From: Neokomagataea tanensis
GTDB lineage: Bacteria; Pseudomonadota; Alphaproteobacteria; Acetobacterales; Acetobacteraceae
Reading direction: 5' to 3'
Assembly (NCBI RefSeq): GCF_006542335.1
Contig: NZ_CP032485.1
Coordinates: 784,001 to 848,000 of the forward strand
Length of the DNA stretch: 64,000 nucleotides
Shown here in pieces: positions 34,160-43,082 of this stretch. Positions within the stretch are counted from its first letter, which is position 1. Every line of letters begins with the position of its first letter. The notes beneath the pieces are model-generated. The model saw nothing but the letters and a program-made list of their open reading frames with translations. It made no database searches and was not told the origin of the DNA. A program made the position numbers and the translations under genes.

Positions 34160-35065
34160 TTACAAAGTAGAGGACGTCACAGGTACCTTTCCACCCCGGC
34201 GCGGCCGTAATTCACTGATTAAGACACCAGCCACAATCAACGCAGCACCTACCAGAGTGTTCACTCCTAAAATATCCCCGGCAATCCAGCCGACAAGACC
34301 ACCCCAGACTGGCTCACCGGCATAAATGACCGTAGCACGAGCCGGGCTGACTGATTTTTGTGCCCAATTCATCACGAGCTGCACCAAAGCACTCAGTGAG
34401 GCAAGCGCAAACGCGCACCCAAACCATACCCACGAAAAGGTGGGTACAGGCTCCCCGACGATTGGGACCAACAGCAAGGCCACAAGACCACCAGCCCCCA
34501 ACTGCATGACTGTTACCCGGCGGCTATCAACGCCCTGCGCAAACAAGCTGATGAACACAATTTCCAAAGCAATAGCCACTGCCGCGACTACCGTCACAGT
34601 GTCTCCATGGCTTAAAGACAGCGTTAGAGCCGCAGGGCCTGCCAAAAACACTAACCCGGCAAACGCGCAAGCAATGCCTATGAAATTCATGATATGGGGC
34701 TTTTTGCGCAGTATCACCCACTGCAACAGCGGCACTAAGGGGACGTAAAGTGCCGTCAAAAAAGCCGACCGACTGGACGTAATCGTCTCCAGCCCCATGC
34801 ATTGCAGCGCATACCCCAGCGCTAGGGGAACACCAATGAATACACCCGCGACCATCTCCCGCCGCTGCATTTTCAAAACCGTTTTACCGCTCAGCAACGC
34901 TACCATCACGGCGGCCATGACAAAACGGACCCCGACGAAGAATAACGGCCCGCAATGCTGCATCGCCAGATGAAGCACCAAGAATGTTCCGCCCCATAAA
35001 AAGGTAACAAATGTCAGGGCTAATTCTTGCTTGGACAAAAAGCCTAGGCGCGGCTCCGTGCTCAT
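34160..35065 (-). CDS. EamA/DMT-family exporter
   Basis: 301 residues with ten hydrophobic segments in two EamA repeats ([18 protein letters not shown] at the start and [16 protein letters not shown] ... [20 protein letters not shown] in the second half). Typical drug/metabolite transporter; substrate unknown. Its ATG at 35063-35065 overlaps by four bases (ATGA) the stop of the 57-residue gene upstream, so it is translationally coupled to it and to the glycosyltransferase beyond. Confidence 0.88.
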   Translation of the reverse strand: MSTEPRLGFLSKQELALTFVTFLWGGTFLVLHLAMQHCGPLFFVGVRFVMAAVMVALLSGKTVLKMQRREMVAGVFIGVPLALGYALQCMGLETITSSRSAFLTALYVPLVPLLQWVILRKKPHIMNFIGIACAFAGLVFLAGPAALTLSLSHGDTVTVVAAVAIALEIVFISLFAQGVDSRRVTVMQLGAGGLVALLLVPIVGEPVPTFSWVWFGCAFALASLSALVQLVMNWAQKSVSPARATVIYAGEPVWGGLVGWIAGDILGVNTLVGAALIVAGVLISELRPRRGGKVPVTSSTL

Positions 35066-35235
35066 TCTGGCCGTGTGCGTTGTTGCTGCTTGCGACGCAT
35101 CAAATTTGCTCTGAGCGCTTTTGCTTCACGTAAGCGCCGCTCTTCCTGAGCTTGCTGCGCTCTCGTTGTCACATGCGTCTGCTCTTCTTCAGCGTGCGGT
35201 TGCTGTGTCGGTGCAGTCTTTCCGTCGTCGTTCAA
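35062..35235 (-). CDS. 57-residue charged small protein, TTG start, overlapping both neighbours
   Basis: A small frame not evident by ATG scanning. It starts with TTG at 35235, overlapping the glycosyltransferase stop (TTGA), behind a strong GGGAGGGGAA ribosome site, and stops in a four-base ATGA overlap with the EamA start. The product has an acidic/Gln-rich first half (NDDGKTAPTQQ, HAEEEQT) and a basic helical second half (AQEERRLREAKALRANLMRR). No membrane segment or Cys. The strict head-to-tail overlaps argue that it is translated and couples the two flanking genes. I do not recognise a family; function unknown. Confidence 0.65.
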   Translation of the reverse strand: MNDDGKTAPTQQPHAEEEQTHVTTRAQQAQEERRLREAKALRANLMRRKQQQRTRPE

Positions 35236-36428
35236 AATTCCCCTCCCTCAAACGTCTGGCGCAAATCTGACCCTAGAATTTCATCATAAACACCCAAGGT
35301 CGCAGCTTGCATTTTTCGTACAGTGTAATCGCGCAAAACATGCGCACGGGCATTTTCGGCCAGATAGGCCAGTGTGTCCGCTTCCGTCGTCAATAGACGT
35401 TCCAGCTCATTGGCCAAAGCATCAGAATCATCGGGCGGAATGACAACTCCTGTCTCATCGGGGATAATCGTTTCCATCATTGCCCCCTGTGCGGTGCCAA
35501 TAACGGGCTTACCCATTAATTGAGCCTCGACCACGGTCCGTCCAAATGGCTCTGGCCGAAGCGATGGCGCGACAACGACATCAGCCAATGCGTAGGCTGC
35601 AGTCATGTCAGCACAATTCCCGGCAAAACGAACCCAACTCCTCAACTCCAACGCTGAGACGCGCTTGCTCAGCCACATCGCAAAAGCCGGATCGGTTTCT
35701 GGACCGATAAACACACATACCCAACCAGAGGGTAAGAGCCTGCGCAGCTTTGCAAGAGCATCCACTAAAACGCCTTGCCCTTTCCACCGGGTCAAGCGTG
35801 CTGGCATAAGGATCACACGCGCGCCATGGGGCAAATCCCACGCCTCGGCCAGACGCTGAATACGCTCCCCAGTTACTGAAGCCGGGTCAAACCTGACGGG
35901 GTCAGCCCCTCTCGGAATCAAGCGGAGTTTTTCGGGGGTAACGCCATACTCTTTGGTCAAACGGTCCGCTATATAGCGCGAAATAGCGATAACCCGCGTA
36001 CCCCGCACCAATGCCGAATTATAAAGCTTCTTACCCCACCACGTTGCGTGGTGCGTGCCATGCCATGTCGTAACCATTGGCACACCAACCCGGCGGCACG
36101 CCAACCACGCCGCCCAAGCCGGGACCCGTGAGCGCGCATGCACAAGGTCGACGCCATACTCACGAATAATGCGCTCTATCGCTCTTGCACCACGCAAGAT
36201 TGTCCATAACGATTTTTTTTTGAGATCTAACTCTACATAATCGGCGCCAGCATGGTGCAGTTGGACAAGCAACGTACCTTGGCGTGCAGCGACAACAGCT
36301 TCCCCGCCAGCTTTTTGAATGGCCGTAGCAATTTCTACGGCTCCACGCTCCAAACCACCCGTTCCGAGCGCGGGTAAAACCTGCAATATGACTGGGCGTG
36401 TCGCCCGGAGAGATGAGCCTTTGGTCAT
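35232..36428 (-). CDS. Glycosyltransferase family 4
   Basis: About 398 residues from the chosen start; an open frame reaches back to 36584 but the extra 52 residues do not resemble the family. GT-B fold: VLPALGTGGLERGAVEIATAIQKAGGEA at the N-terminus, a DLVHARSRVPAWAAWLACRRVGVPMVTTWHGTHH acceptor side, IPRGADPVRFDP, and the nucleotide-sugar motif APSLRPEPFGRTVVEAQLMGKPVIGTAQGA with the retaining-enzyme Glu (E-x7-E). Probably acts in lipopolysaccharide core or exopolysaccharide assembly; the sugar is unknown. It ends in a TTGA overlap with the small gene. Confidence 0.88.
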   Translation of the reverse strand: MTKGSSLRATRPVILQVLPALGTGGLERGAVEIATAIQKAGGEAVVAARQGTLLVQLHHAGADYVELDLKKKSLWTILRGARAIERIIREYGVDLVHARSRVPAWAAWLACRRVGVPMVTTWHGTHHATWWGKKLYNSALVRGTRVIAISRYIADRLTKEYGVTPEKLRLIPRGADPVRFDPASVTGERIQRLAEAWDLPHGARVILMPARLTRWKGQGVLVDALAKLRRLLPSGWVCVFIGPETDPAFAMWLSKRVSALELRSWVRFAGNCADMTAAYALADVVVAPSLRPEPFGRTVVEAQLMGKPVIGTAQGAMMETIIPDETGVVIPPDDSDALANELERLLTTEADTLAYLAENARAHVLRDYTVRKMQAATLGVYDEILGSDLRQTFEGGEF

Positions 36429-36629
36429 GATATACGCTGGGGCAAACCTTACGGGATCAACGTTTATTACACCGCGCAAAAACGGAATTTTGCGCAGCAC
36501 AGCGTGGCCTCTGTAGCACACCGCCCCCGATCGCGCGACGAAACCCACCCCACCGAAAGAAGAAAAATATGCGACATGTTGCAAAAGGTGGCTGAAATAT
36601 CACGCTCGCGCCACCTTAGTTGCGGATAA

Positions 36630-37748
36630 TTATCCCGCAGGAATCGTAACGACTGCGGCCGCTGCATGATTGGTTGCTGCCAGCGCACTTAAAACCTGCA
36701 CCATCGTGAAAGCCAGCTTGCTCTGGAAGTCCTTCTCATCAATCCAATACCACGTATCGTTATACTGGATCGCAGCATAACGACGGTCAGGCGCCTCAGG
36801 GCCTGAGTGGATGGCAACTTCTGGGCGACTATCAATGCCAAGCTGCCCAATCGTTGGAGGGGTGCGCCCGCTCTTAATATCCTCTTCCGGCACCTCAATT
36901 TCGTAAGCCAACTGGGTAAGCATGGCGAGCATAGAACGCGTCAAAATAGCTACTTGGCCGGGCCTCTTAGGGTAAGGACCATAAACAATTTCAGCCTCAA
37001 CAGCTTGCGCATCCAGATGCAAAAGGCGCCTTACCTCAGCCTGTATCGCTAGCAAATTGCTGTCTGACGTTGCGGATAAAACCAGATATACATGCTCCGC
37101 CCCATTTGAGCCGGCAGGTTTTTTACTAGGATCATCACCCTTGGCATCAGGTGGCGAGTCATTGGTGATGCGGACCGTCATGGCCCCTGCCAGTTGAAGC
37201 TCGCGCAGATCGTGCAGCAGAAGGTAGAACCGAACAGAACCACCACCAGAAGGGCCGGCTCCCAAACCGCGAAAATTCGATAAGCCGTCAATCGATTGCG
37301 CTGTTAGCCTCAACAACACATCAATTGGTAGACCACCCAAGCTGAGAGGGATGATCACCGTCGGAGAAATTGGCCGGACGACGTTCTCAGCGTATTGCTC
37401 ACCCGTGACTGGCTGATAGGTGAAAGTTGGGCTTTCCCCTGATGTATAAGTCGACGAGCCTGTCAGGTAATTACTGATCGCTGTAGCAGGATAGGCGTAA
37501 AACGCCCCTGAAACACTACGCGACACGCTATACCCCGCAATAACCTGCGTCGTGTCCAAAAAAGTTGGTGGATCTGCATATCTCAAACGAACGATATTAA
37601 GCAGCATCTCTTTTTTTTGCATTTCGCCAAGGGCGCGCGAGTACTCTAATTGGTCATTCTGCAAGTGCGCAGGACCAATAGGCCCACATGCTGCCAACAC
37701 GGACAGCATTCCCAACACAACCGGACGAAAAAACAAAAATCTCTTCAT
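36630..37748 (-). CDS. Unknown lipoprotein of about 372 residues
   Basis: Start MKRFLFFRPVVLG with a lipobox LAAC (Cys near residue 21), so exported and lipid-anchored. The mature protein begins GPIGPAHLQNDQLEYSRAL, followed by a conserved-looking QKKEMLLNIVRLRYADPPTFLDTTQVIAGY, a Ser/Thr/Tyr-rich stretch, a RFYLLLHDLRELQLAGAM region and a C-terminal part with WYWIDEKDFQSK. I recall similar uncharacterised lipoproteins in other proteobacteria, but no named domain or function. A longer frame (from 37829) would put the signal peptide inside the protein, so I use 37748. It diverges from dnaK. Confidence 0.7.
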   Translation of the reverse strand: MKRFLFFRPVVLGMLSVLAACGPIGPAHLQNDQLEYSRALGEMQKKEMLLNIVRLRYADPPTFLDTTQVIAGYSVSRSVSGAFYAYPATAISNYLTGSSTYTSGESPTFTYQPVTGEQYAENVVRPISPTVIIPLSLGGLPIDVLLRLTAQSIDGLSNFRGLGAGPSGGGSVRFYLLLHDLRELQLAGAMTVRITNDSPPDAKGDDPSKKPAGSNGAEHVYLVLSATSDSNLLAIQAEVRRLLHLDAQAVEAEIVYGPYPKRPGQVAILTRSMLAMLTQLAYEIEVPEEDIKSGRTPPTIGQLGIDSRPEVAIHSGPEAPDRRYAAIQYNDTWYWIDEKDFQSKLAFTMVQVLSALAATNHAAAAVVTIPAG

Positions 37749-37849
37749 GATCCGCACAGAGTGAACGATTCCGCGGCTGAGAGAAAGGCATCGCACGGCA
37801 AACAAAGTCATTTTCAGGCGTTTTTTCATCAGCTTGTCTCATACAGGCA

Positions 37850-37878
37850 CTTGCAAGCCCGTGTGAGCCTGCCTAAAT
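37850..37878 (+). promoter_or_regulatory. Candidate heat-shock (RpoH-type) promoter of dnaK
   Basis: CTTGCAA at 37850-37856 followed, with 18 bases between CTTG and CCTAAAT, by CCTAAAT at 37872-37878. This resembles the alphaproteobacterial RpoH promoter (CTTG, 17-18 bases, CYTATNT). It would give a leader of about 100 bases before dnaK. No CIRCE element was found. Evidence is a motif match only. Confidence 0.4.
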
Positions 37879-37987
37879 TCCATTCTGAAATCTGCGACGG
37901 GCCTTAAACCCTAGCGGGAAGACAGTCACAAAGGGCTTGCCCTCGGTGCCACGATTGGGCCGGGTCAAGCCGCTGAAAGGACAGAAC

Positions 37988-39889
37988 ATGAGCAAAGTTA
38001 TCGGTATTGACCTTGGCACGACCAACTCCTGCGTGTCGGTCCGCGAAGGCGATGAAAACCGCGTCATCGAAAACAGCGAAGGCGCACGCACGACGCCATC
38101 TATGGTTGCTTTCACCGAAAACGGTGAGCGTCTGGTTGGCCAGTCTGCAAAGCGCCAGGCTGTAACGAACCCAACAAACACACTTTATGCCGTCAAGCGC
38201 CTCATCGGCCGCCGTTATGACGACCCAACCGTTGCTAAAGATAAGGACATGGTTCCTTACGGCATCGTAAAGGGCGACAACGGCGATGCATGGGTTGAAG
38301 CACGCGGTGAGAAATACGCTCCTTCACAAATCTCTGCCTTCGTTCTGGGCAAGATGAAGGAAACGGCTGAAGCACATCTGGGCGAAACCGTCACCCAAGC
38401 TGTGATTACGGTTCCTGCCTACTTCAACGATGCGCAGCGCCAAGCAACGCGTGATGCCGGTAAGATCGCCGGTCTTGAAGTCCTGCGTATCATCAACGAA
38501 CCAACAGCAGCAGCTCTGGCTTACGGCCACGGCAAGCGCGATTCCGGCACCGTTGCTGTCTATGACTTGGGCGGCGGCACGTTTGACGTTTCGATCCTCG
38601 AAATTTCTGACGGCGTGATCGAAGTAAAGTCCACGAACGGCGACACGTTCTTGGGTGGTGAAGACTTTGACAACCGCATCATCGACTTCCTCGCTGGCGA
38701 GTTCAAGAAAGAGCAAGGCATCGACCTTCGCGGTGACAAGCTCGCTCTTCAGCGCCTGAAGGAAGCCGCAGAAAAGGCAAAAATCGAGCTTTCCTCTTCC
38801 AAGGAAACCGAAATCAACCTGCCGTTCATCACGGCCGATGCGTCGGGCCCGAAGCACCTTGTTGTGCGCCTGTCCCGTGCAAAGCTGGAAAACCTCGTCG
38901 ACGATCTGGTTCAGCGTACGCTGGCACCATGCCGCGCCGCCCTCAAGGACGCAGGTGTCTCCCCAAGCGAAATCGACGAAGTTATCCTCGTCGGTGGCAT
39001 GACACGTATGCCGAAAGTCATTGAATCCGTTAAGGAATTCTTTGGCAAAGAGCCAGCTCGCAACGTGAACCCAGACGAAGTTGTGGCTATCGGTGCAGCG
39101 GTTCAGGGCGCTGTTCTGAAGGGTGACGTAAAGGACGTTCTGCTCCTCGACGTAACGCCACTGTCATTGGGCATCGAAACACTGGGGGGCGTCTTCACAC
39201 GTCTGATCGATCGCAACACGACGATCCCGACGAAGAAGAGCCAAACCTTCTCGACAGCCGAGGATAACCAGAACGCTGTTACCATCCGCGTCTTCCAAGG
39301 CGAGCGCGAAATGGCAGCAGACAACAAACTGCTCGGCAACTTCGACCTGCAAGGCATTGCTCCTGCACCACGTGGTGTTCCTCAAATCGAAGTCACCTTT
39401 GACATTGACGCAAACGGCCTCGTGAACGTCACAGCAAAGGACAAGGCAACGGGCAAGGAACAGCAGATCAAGATCGAAGCATCAGGCGGCCTGTCTGACT
39501 CCGACATTGACCGCATGGTTCAGGAAGCTGAAGCTAACGCTACCGCTGACAAAGCCAAGCGCGAGCTGATTGAACTCCGCAACAGCACCGAAGGCATGAT
39601 CCACCAGACCGAGAAGTCTATCTCTGAAGGTGGTGACAAGGTTCCTGCAGCAGAGAAGTCCGAAGCCGAAGCAGCAATCGCTGAAGCACGTGAAGCTCTG
39701 AGCGGCGACAATGCCGAAACCATCAAGGCGGCAAGCGAGAAGCTGACGCAAGCTGCGATGAAGGTCGGTCAGGCCATCTATCAGGCTGAGCAGGCTTCCC
39801 AGCAAGCTGGCGGTGCAGAAGGTGCAGCTAAAGACGACGACGTCGTTGACGCTGACTTCGAAGACGTCTCAGAGCACAAGAAGCACTAA
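37988..39889 (+). CDS. dnaK: Chaperone protein DnaK (Hsp70)
   Basis: 633 residues from ATG 37988, preceded by AAAGGACAG; the frame is open further up but [18 protein letters not shown] is the true family start. ATPase domain with [26 protein letters not shown] and [14 protein letters not shown], linker [19 protein letters not shown], substrate domain and an acidic end [15 protein letters not shown]-dependent folding chaperone working with DnaJ downstream and GrpE elsewhere. Codon use is strongly biased as expected for a highly expressed gene. Two hairpins separate it from dnaJ. Confidence 0.99.
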   Translation: MSKVIGIDLGTTNSCVSVREGDENRVIENSEGARTTPSMVAFTENGERLVGQSAKRQAVTNPTNTLYAVKRLIGRRYDDPTVAKDKDMVPYGIVKGDNGDAWVEARGEKYAPSQISAFVLGKMKETAEAHLGETVTQAVITVPAYFNDAQRQATRDAGKIAGLEVLRIINEPTAAALAYGHGKRDSGTVAVYDLGGGTFDVSILEISDGVIEVKSTNGDTFLGGEDFDNRIIDFLAGEFKKEQGIDLRGDKLALQRLKEAAEKAKIELSSSKETEINLPFITADASGPKHLVVRLSRAKLENLVDDLVQRTLAPCRAALKDAGVSPSEIDEVILVGGMTRMPKVIESVKEFFGKEPARNVNPDEVVAIGAAVQGAVLKGDVKDVLLLDVTPLSLGIETLGGVFTRLIDRNTTIPTKKSQTFSTAEDNQNAVTIRVFQGEREMAADNKLLGNFDLQGIAPAPRGVPQIEVTFDIDANGLVNVTAKDKATGKEQQIKIEASGGLSDSDIDRMVQEAEANATADKAKRELIELRNSTEGMIHQTEKSISEGGDKVPAAEKSEAEAAIAEAREALSGDNAETIKAASEKLTQAAMKVGQAIYQAEQASQQAGGAEGAAKDDDVVDADFEDVSEHKKH

Positions 39890-39904
39890 TCGGGTATAAC
39901 GTCT

Positions 39905-39939
39905 CCGGGGGAGTATAACCCCTCTCCCGGGCAGTTTTT
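39905..39939 (+). terminator. First hairpin between dnaK and dnaJ
   Basis: A 9-bp stem including one G-T pair (39905-39913 with 39922-39930), eight-base loop, followed by a T5 run (39935-39939), 16 bases after the dnaK stop. It would partly end transcription so that less dnaJ than dnaK mRNA is made. Confidence 0.65.
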
Positions 39940-39945
39940 CCGACG

Positions 39946-39986
39946 GGCGCCCGTTCCTCAAAAGGGATGGGCGCCGTTCTTGTTTT
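39946..39986 (+). terminator. Second hairpin between dnaK and dnaJ
   Basis: A longer stem (39946-39958 with 39963-39975) with seven G-C pairs at the base, two wobble pairs and a four-base loop, followed by GTTCTTGTTTT. With the preceding hairpin it makes a tandem attenuator in the dnaK-dnaJ gap. Confidence 0.65.
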
Positions 39987-40025
39987 AAGTCCTGCCCAAG
40001 CGGGCCGATACCAGGAACCGACCCC

Positions 40026-41171
40026 ATGGCCACCCAAGCCGATTATTACGAAGTTCTAGGCGCCGCACGCGGTTCATCCGATGCGGAACTAAAAAAAGCC
40101 TACCGCAAAAAAGCTATGCAATATCACCCGGACCGCAACCCGGGCGACGAGACAGCAGAGCAAAAATTTAAAGAAATCAACGAAGCCTACGACGTCCTTA
40201 AAGACCCACAGAAACGTGCAGCTTACGACCAGTATGGTCATGCTGCCTTTGAAGGTGGCATGGGCGGTGGCGGCGGTGCCGGGTTCGGTGGCTTCGGTGC
40301 TGGCGCAGGCGGTCTGGGCGATATTTTCGATCAGATGTTTGGTGACATGATGGGCGGCCGCCGCAGTGGTGGTGGACGACGCACTGGTGCCGACATACAG
40401 GTTGAAGTCGAACTCACACTGACGGAAGCCTATAGCGGCGTCCAAAAATCAATCGACGTTCAGACCCGTGTTTCGTGCGAAAGCTGCCATGGTTCAGGCT
40501 CTGCTGATACGAGCGGCAGTCAAACATGCGCAACCTGTCATGGCGCAGGCAAAGTACGCGCACAACAAGGTTTTTTCCTTGTCGAGCGCCCTTGCCCAAC
40601 CTGTCACGGCTCGGGCCGTACAGTACGCAATCCATGCAAAACATGCCATGGCAGCGGCACTGAAGCAAAAACCAAGACCCTTCAGGTCGATATCCCCGCA
40701 GGCGTTGAGGACGGCACACGCATCCGTATGTCTGGCCAAGGCGAGGCAGGCGGAGAAGGTGTTCCCCCCGGTGACCTGTATATTCACGTCAGCGTAGCCT
40801 CGCATCAGATTTTCCAGCGTGAGGGCGCCAATGTTTATTGCCGCGTGCCGCTGCGTATGACGCAAGCAGCATTGGGTACTGAAATTGAGGTTCCCGTCAT
40901 CGACGGTACACGCTCACGCGTACGTATCCCTGCCGGAACGCAAACAGGCGAAACCTTCCGCTTGCGCGGAAAAGGCTTCTCCGTCCTACGCTCCACCGCG
41001 CGTGGGGATATGTACATTCAAGTCTCTGTGGAAACACCACAGCATCTGAGCAAGCGCCAGAAAGAACTGCTTGAGGAATTTGAGCAGGAAGCGGGCGAAG
41101 ACCACGCAAAAGCTAGCCCTGAAAACTCTGGCTTCTTTGCAAAAGTGCGTGACTTCTTTGACGGGCGCTAA
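40026..41171 (+). CDS. dnaJ: Chaperone protein DnaJ (Hsp40, type I)
   Basis: 381 residues with J domain (HPD at 34-36), Gly/Phe-rich linker ([20 protein letters not shown]), four zinc-finger repeats [24 protein letters not shown] and CKTCHGSG, and the C-terminal substrate-binding domains. It stimulates the DnaK ATPase and delivers unfolded clients. It lies 136 bases downstream of dnaK with two hairpins in between, so it is probably expressed at a lower level by readthrough, though a separate promoter is not excluded. Confidence 0.98.
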   Translation: MATQADYYEVLGAARGSSDAELKKAYRKKAMQYHPDRNPGDETAEQKFKEINEAYDVLKDPQKRAAYDQYGHAAFEGGMGGGGGAGFGGFGAGAGGLGDIFDQMFGDMMGGRRSGGGRRTGADIQVEVELTLTEAYSGVQKSIDVQTRVSCESCHGSGSADTSGSQTCATCHGAGKVRAQQGFFLVERPCPTCHGSGRTVRNPCKTCHGSGTEAKTKTLQVDIPAGVEDGTRIRMSGQGEAGGEGVPPGDLYIHVSVASHQIFQREGANVYCRVPLRMTQAALGTEIEVPVIDGTRSRVRIPAGTQTGETFRLRGKGFSVLRSTARGDMYIQVSVETPQHLSKRQKELLEEFEQEAGEDHAKASPENSGFFAKVRDFFDGR

Positions 41172-41200
41172 TTGAAGCGAACGCTTAACTGTATAAAAAA

Positions 41201-41231
41201 GGCGTGGCCCATGTGGACCACGCCTTTTTTT
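41201..41231. terminator. Bidirectional terminator after dnaJ
   Basis: GGCGTGG at 41201-41207 pairs with CCACGCC at 41218-41224, extended by two more G-C pairs after a mismatch, with an ATGT loop; A6 precedes it and T7 follows. It ends dnaJ and also the convergent 80-residue gene whose stop codon touches the T run. Confidence 0.88.
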
Positions 41232-41473
41232 CAGCCCTTGCGGCGATTTTTAAAAAACTCGACTGCGGCCACAGCTACCGAAATTACTGCCAGTATTTGC
41301 TGACAATGGGGCCTGAAGCGCTTGGGGCCAAAGGACGCCATAAACGTAAGGCCAGTCATAGCCACTTCACGGCCACGCCCCGCGTAGCGCATGGCGCCAC
41401 CGAGGCCCTTGCAGCAAGATTTACCAGCTTTAGAATTAGCCGAACATGAAGCCGTTTGTGCTTTGATACCCAT
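41231..41473 (-). CDS. Small Cys-containing protein of 80 residues
   Basis: Supported by a strong AAGGAGA ribosome site seven bases before ATG 41473 and by a shared terminator right at its end. The N-terminus has four Cys in two groups (TASCSANSKAGKSCC), the middle is Gly/Arg-rich, and a hydrophobic segment (QQILAVISVAVAAVEFF) close to the end could be a membrane anchor with a basic tail KNRRKG. No family recognised. It follows the TPR-protein gene on the same strand by 67 bases. Confidence 0.65.
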   Translation of the reverse strand: MGIKAQTASCSANSKAGKSCCKGLGGAMRYAGRGREVAMTGLTFMASFGPKRFRPHCQQILAVISVAVAAVEFFKNRRKG

Positions 41474-41540
41474 TTGCCATTCTCCTTCTTAGACGCGCTA
41501 ATACTGAGAGATTGGGGCATAATGATGCCAAGGCAAGAGG

Positions 41541-42155
41541 TCAGTCTTCTTGACCGTCCCTTTGATGCTTTACTGTATCTTCTACTTTATCGAGCCCAGG
41601 TGCCGATGGGTCGTGCATTTTTAACGATTGCAGAGCATTCCAAGCCAATTCTGGTTGGTGGCGCTGTAATTCCGCATCGATAAGCAAAGACCATGCCTGC
41701 GTATCCGCGGCATCATTCGTCGTACACACCAACAGATCTTCAACAGCGCCATCGAAATCGCCCGCAGCAAGGCGCAGGGCACCGCGCTGACGCCTCAATA
41801 TTGGCTGATCATCTTGAAGGGCTAAGGCAGTTGTAAGGTAGCGCTCTGCCGCCTGAAAATCACGCTTAGACAGTGCTGCATCGGCACTTTGCAGCAGAAG
41901 GCGCGTACCGCCTTTCAAACCTTGCAGGCGCAACGACTCGGCGCTTTCACGCAGGGACGCTGCATGAGCCCCCTCAGCCTTAGACAGTTGCGCTTCTAAC
42001 TCAGCAAGCCGCTCAGCGCGCGTGGGTGCCTTATGCACCACCTTGGGGCCTGCTGGGGCTTGTGGCATAGGAGCAGCCCGCACGACGCTCATACCACAAA
42101 GCAAAACGGCGCAAGCTGTAAGCCCGCGCCGTTTCGTCATAAGCCGATTCATCAT
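41541..42155 (-). CDS. Exported TPR-like protein
   Basis: 204 residues: basic N-terminus, hydrophobic segment (GLTACAVLLCGMSVVRAAP) as signal peptide, a coiled-coil-like Ala/Glu/Leu stretch (RAERLAELEAQLSKAEGAHAASLRESAESLRLQ), then about three TPR units (LQSADAALSKRDFQAAERYLTTALAL, LRRQRGALRLAAGDFDGAVEDLLV, AWSLLIDAELQRHQPELAWNALQSL). It probably acts as a periplasmic scaffold; partner unknown. It begins 20 bases after rpmJ on the same strand. Confidence 0.75.
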   Translation of the reverse strand: MMNRLMTKRRGLTACAVLLCGMSVVRAAPMPQAPAGPKVVHKAPTRAERLAELEAQLSKAEGAHAASLRESAESLRLQGLKGGTRLLLQSADAALSKRDFQAAERYLTTALALQDDQPILRRQRGALRLAAGDFDGAVEDLLVCTTNDAADTQAWSLLIDAELQRHQPELAWNALQSLKMHDPSAPGLDKVEDTVKHQRDGQED

Positions 42156-42175
42156 AGAAGACGGCCCAGCCGTAA

Positions 42176-42301
42176 TTAGCCCTGACGAGCCTTCATGCGT
42201 GGGTTCTTCTTGTTGATGACATACACGCGGCCACGACGGCGGACAACACGGCAGTCCTTATCACGGACCTTGGCGGACTTCAGGCTGTTACGGATCTTCA
42301 T
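42176..42301 (-). CDS. rpmJ: 50S ribosomal protein L36
   Basis: A 41-codon frame starting [20 protein letters not shown] and ending [12 protein letters not shown], the usual length and sequence of the alternative L36 form that has lost most zinc-binding Cys (only one Cys remains). GGAAG lies four bases before the ATG. L36 is a small component of the large ribosomal subunit. It is placed alone here, away from the main ribosomal operons, as is common in alphaproteobacteria. Confidence 0.95.
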   Translation of the reverse strand: MKIRNSLKSAKVRDKDCRVVRRRGRVYVINKKNPRMKARQG

Positions 42302-42532
42302 GGTACTTCCAGGCTCTCGACTGTGAAACCCCGAGGGGTCGTGCGGAACGGGACGATACGCCCGTAAAAAGAATGGCTTCGCTTACCGATGAGCCTGACG
42401 AGAGTCAAGTATAACCCGCACAAGAAGGCAGAAAAACGTATAAACACCCCTCCCAAAGCCACTATGTGACGAGATGCAACAGGGTTAACTCAGCCTCTTG
42501 CTCTTCGGAGCATTTATAACGATCATATTGGC
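42302..42532. other. Divergent region between rpmJ and a secreted protein gene
   Basis: About 231 bases without a supported gene. It should hold the rpmJ promoter (leftwards) and that of the gene at 42533. A small palindrome CCCCGAGGGG is at about 42330-42339. Nothing else stands out. Confidence 0.4.
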
Positions 42533-42952
42533 ATGATGATGCGCCCTGCCAAAGCGGCCCTTCTGCTAGCCGCTTCCTTTCTTTTGCCGTTTTCTGCTCA
42601 TGCTGCGGGAAACACTGCCCCAACGAACGACGACGACCCCTCAATCAACATGCAGGGTGCTGTCGTCAATAAGATTTTGCAAGTACTTCAAGTACGGCAG
42701 GACCTCGTCGGCGACTCGTGTTACGCGGCGCTTAAAACAATGCACGATGCTGACGCTCAGCTGAGTAAGGAAGAATCGAACGACCGCAACCAAGATATCG
42801 GCGTTGCCCGAGATGTCGCCTCTTCGGCAATGGAAGATGTGACAACAATTTGCGGCGCTGACGCACAAACAATATGCCGCACGCCGGACCCGCAGCATCC
42901 ACAACTTGCCGTAGCGTGCCATGCTCTACCGCATGATCTTTCTACGCCGTAA
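42533..42952 (+). CDS. Secreted hypothetical protein with three or four Cys
   Basis: 139 residues beginning with three Met codons, then a clear signal peptide (AKAALLLAASFLLPFSAHA). The mature part has an acidic start (NDDDPSINMQ), a helical VVNKILQVLQVRQDLVGDSCYAAL and Cys in SCYAAL, TTICGAD, TICRTP and AVACHAL, suggesting two disulfides. No family recognised. The ribosome site is weak. It may be co-transcribed with the secreted lipase-like gene that begins 130 bases downstream. Confidence 0.6.
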   Translation: MMMRPAKAALLLAASFLLPFSAHAAGNTAPTNDDDPSINMQGAVVNKILQVLQVRQDLVGDSCYAALKTMHDADAQLSKEESNDRNQDIGVARDVASSAMEDVTTICGADAQTICRTPDPQHPQLAVACHALPHDLSTP

Positions 42953-43082
42953 TGCAATCAGGCATATGACAATATCATGACGTTGCTCGGCGCCAGTTTA
43001 CCTTGCGCCCCGCGCACAACATGATGGCTCCATATCTGATCTGATGGAACATCCTTCTGTTCCGTCGCAGCAGGAGCCCGTT

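Noticed and set aside
37749..37987. CIRCE (HrcA) element before dnaK
   Set aside because: No TTAGCACTC-N9-GAGTGCTAA-like repeat is present; an RpoH-like motif fits better.
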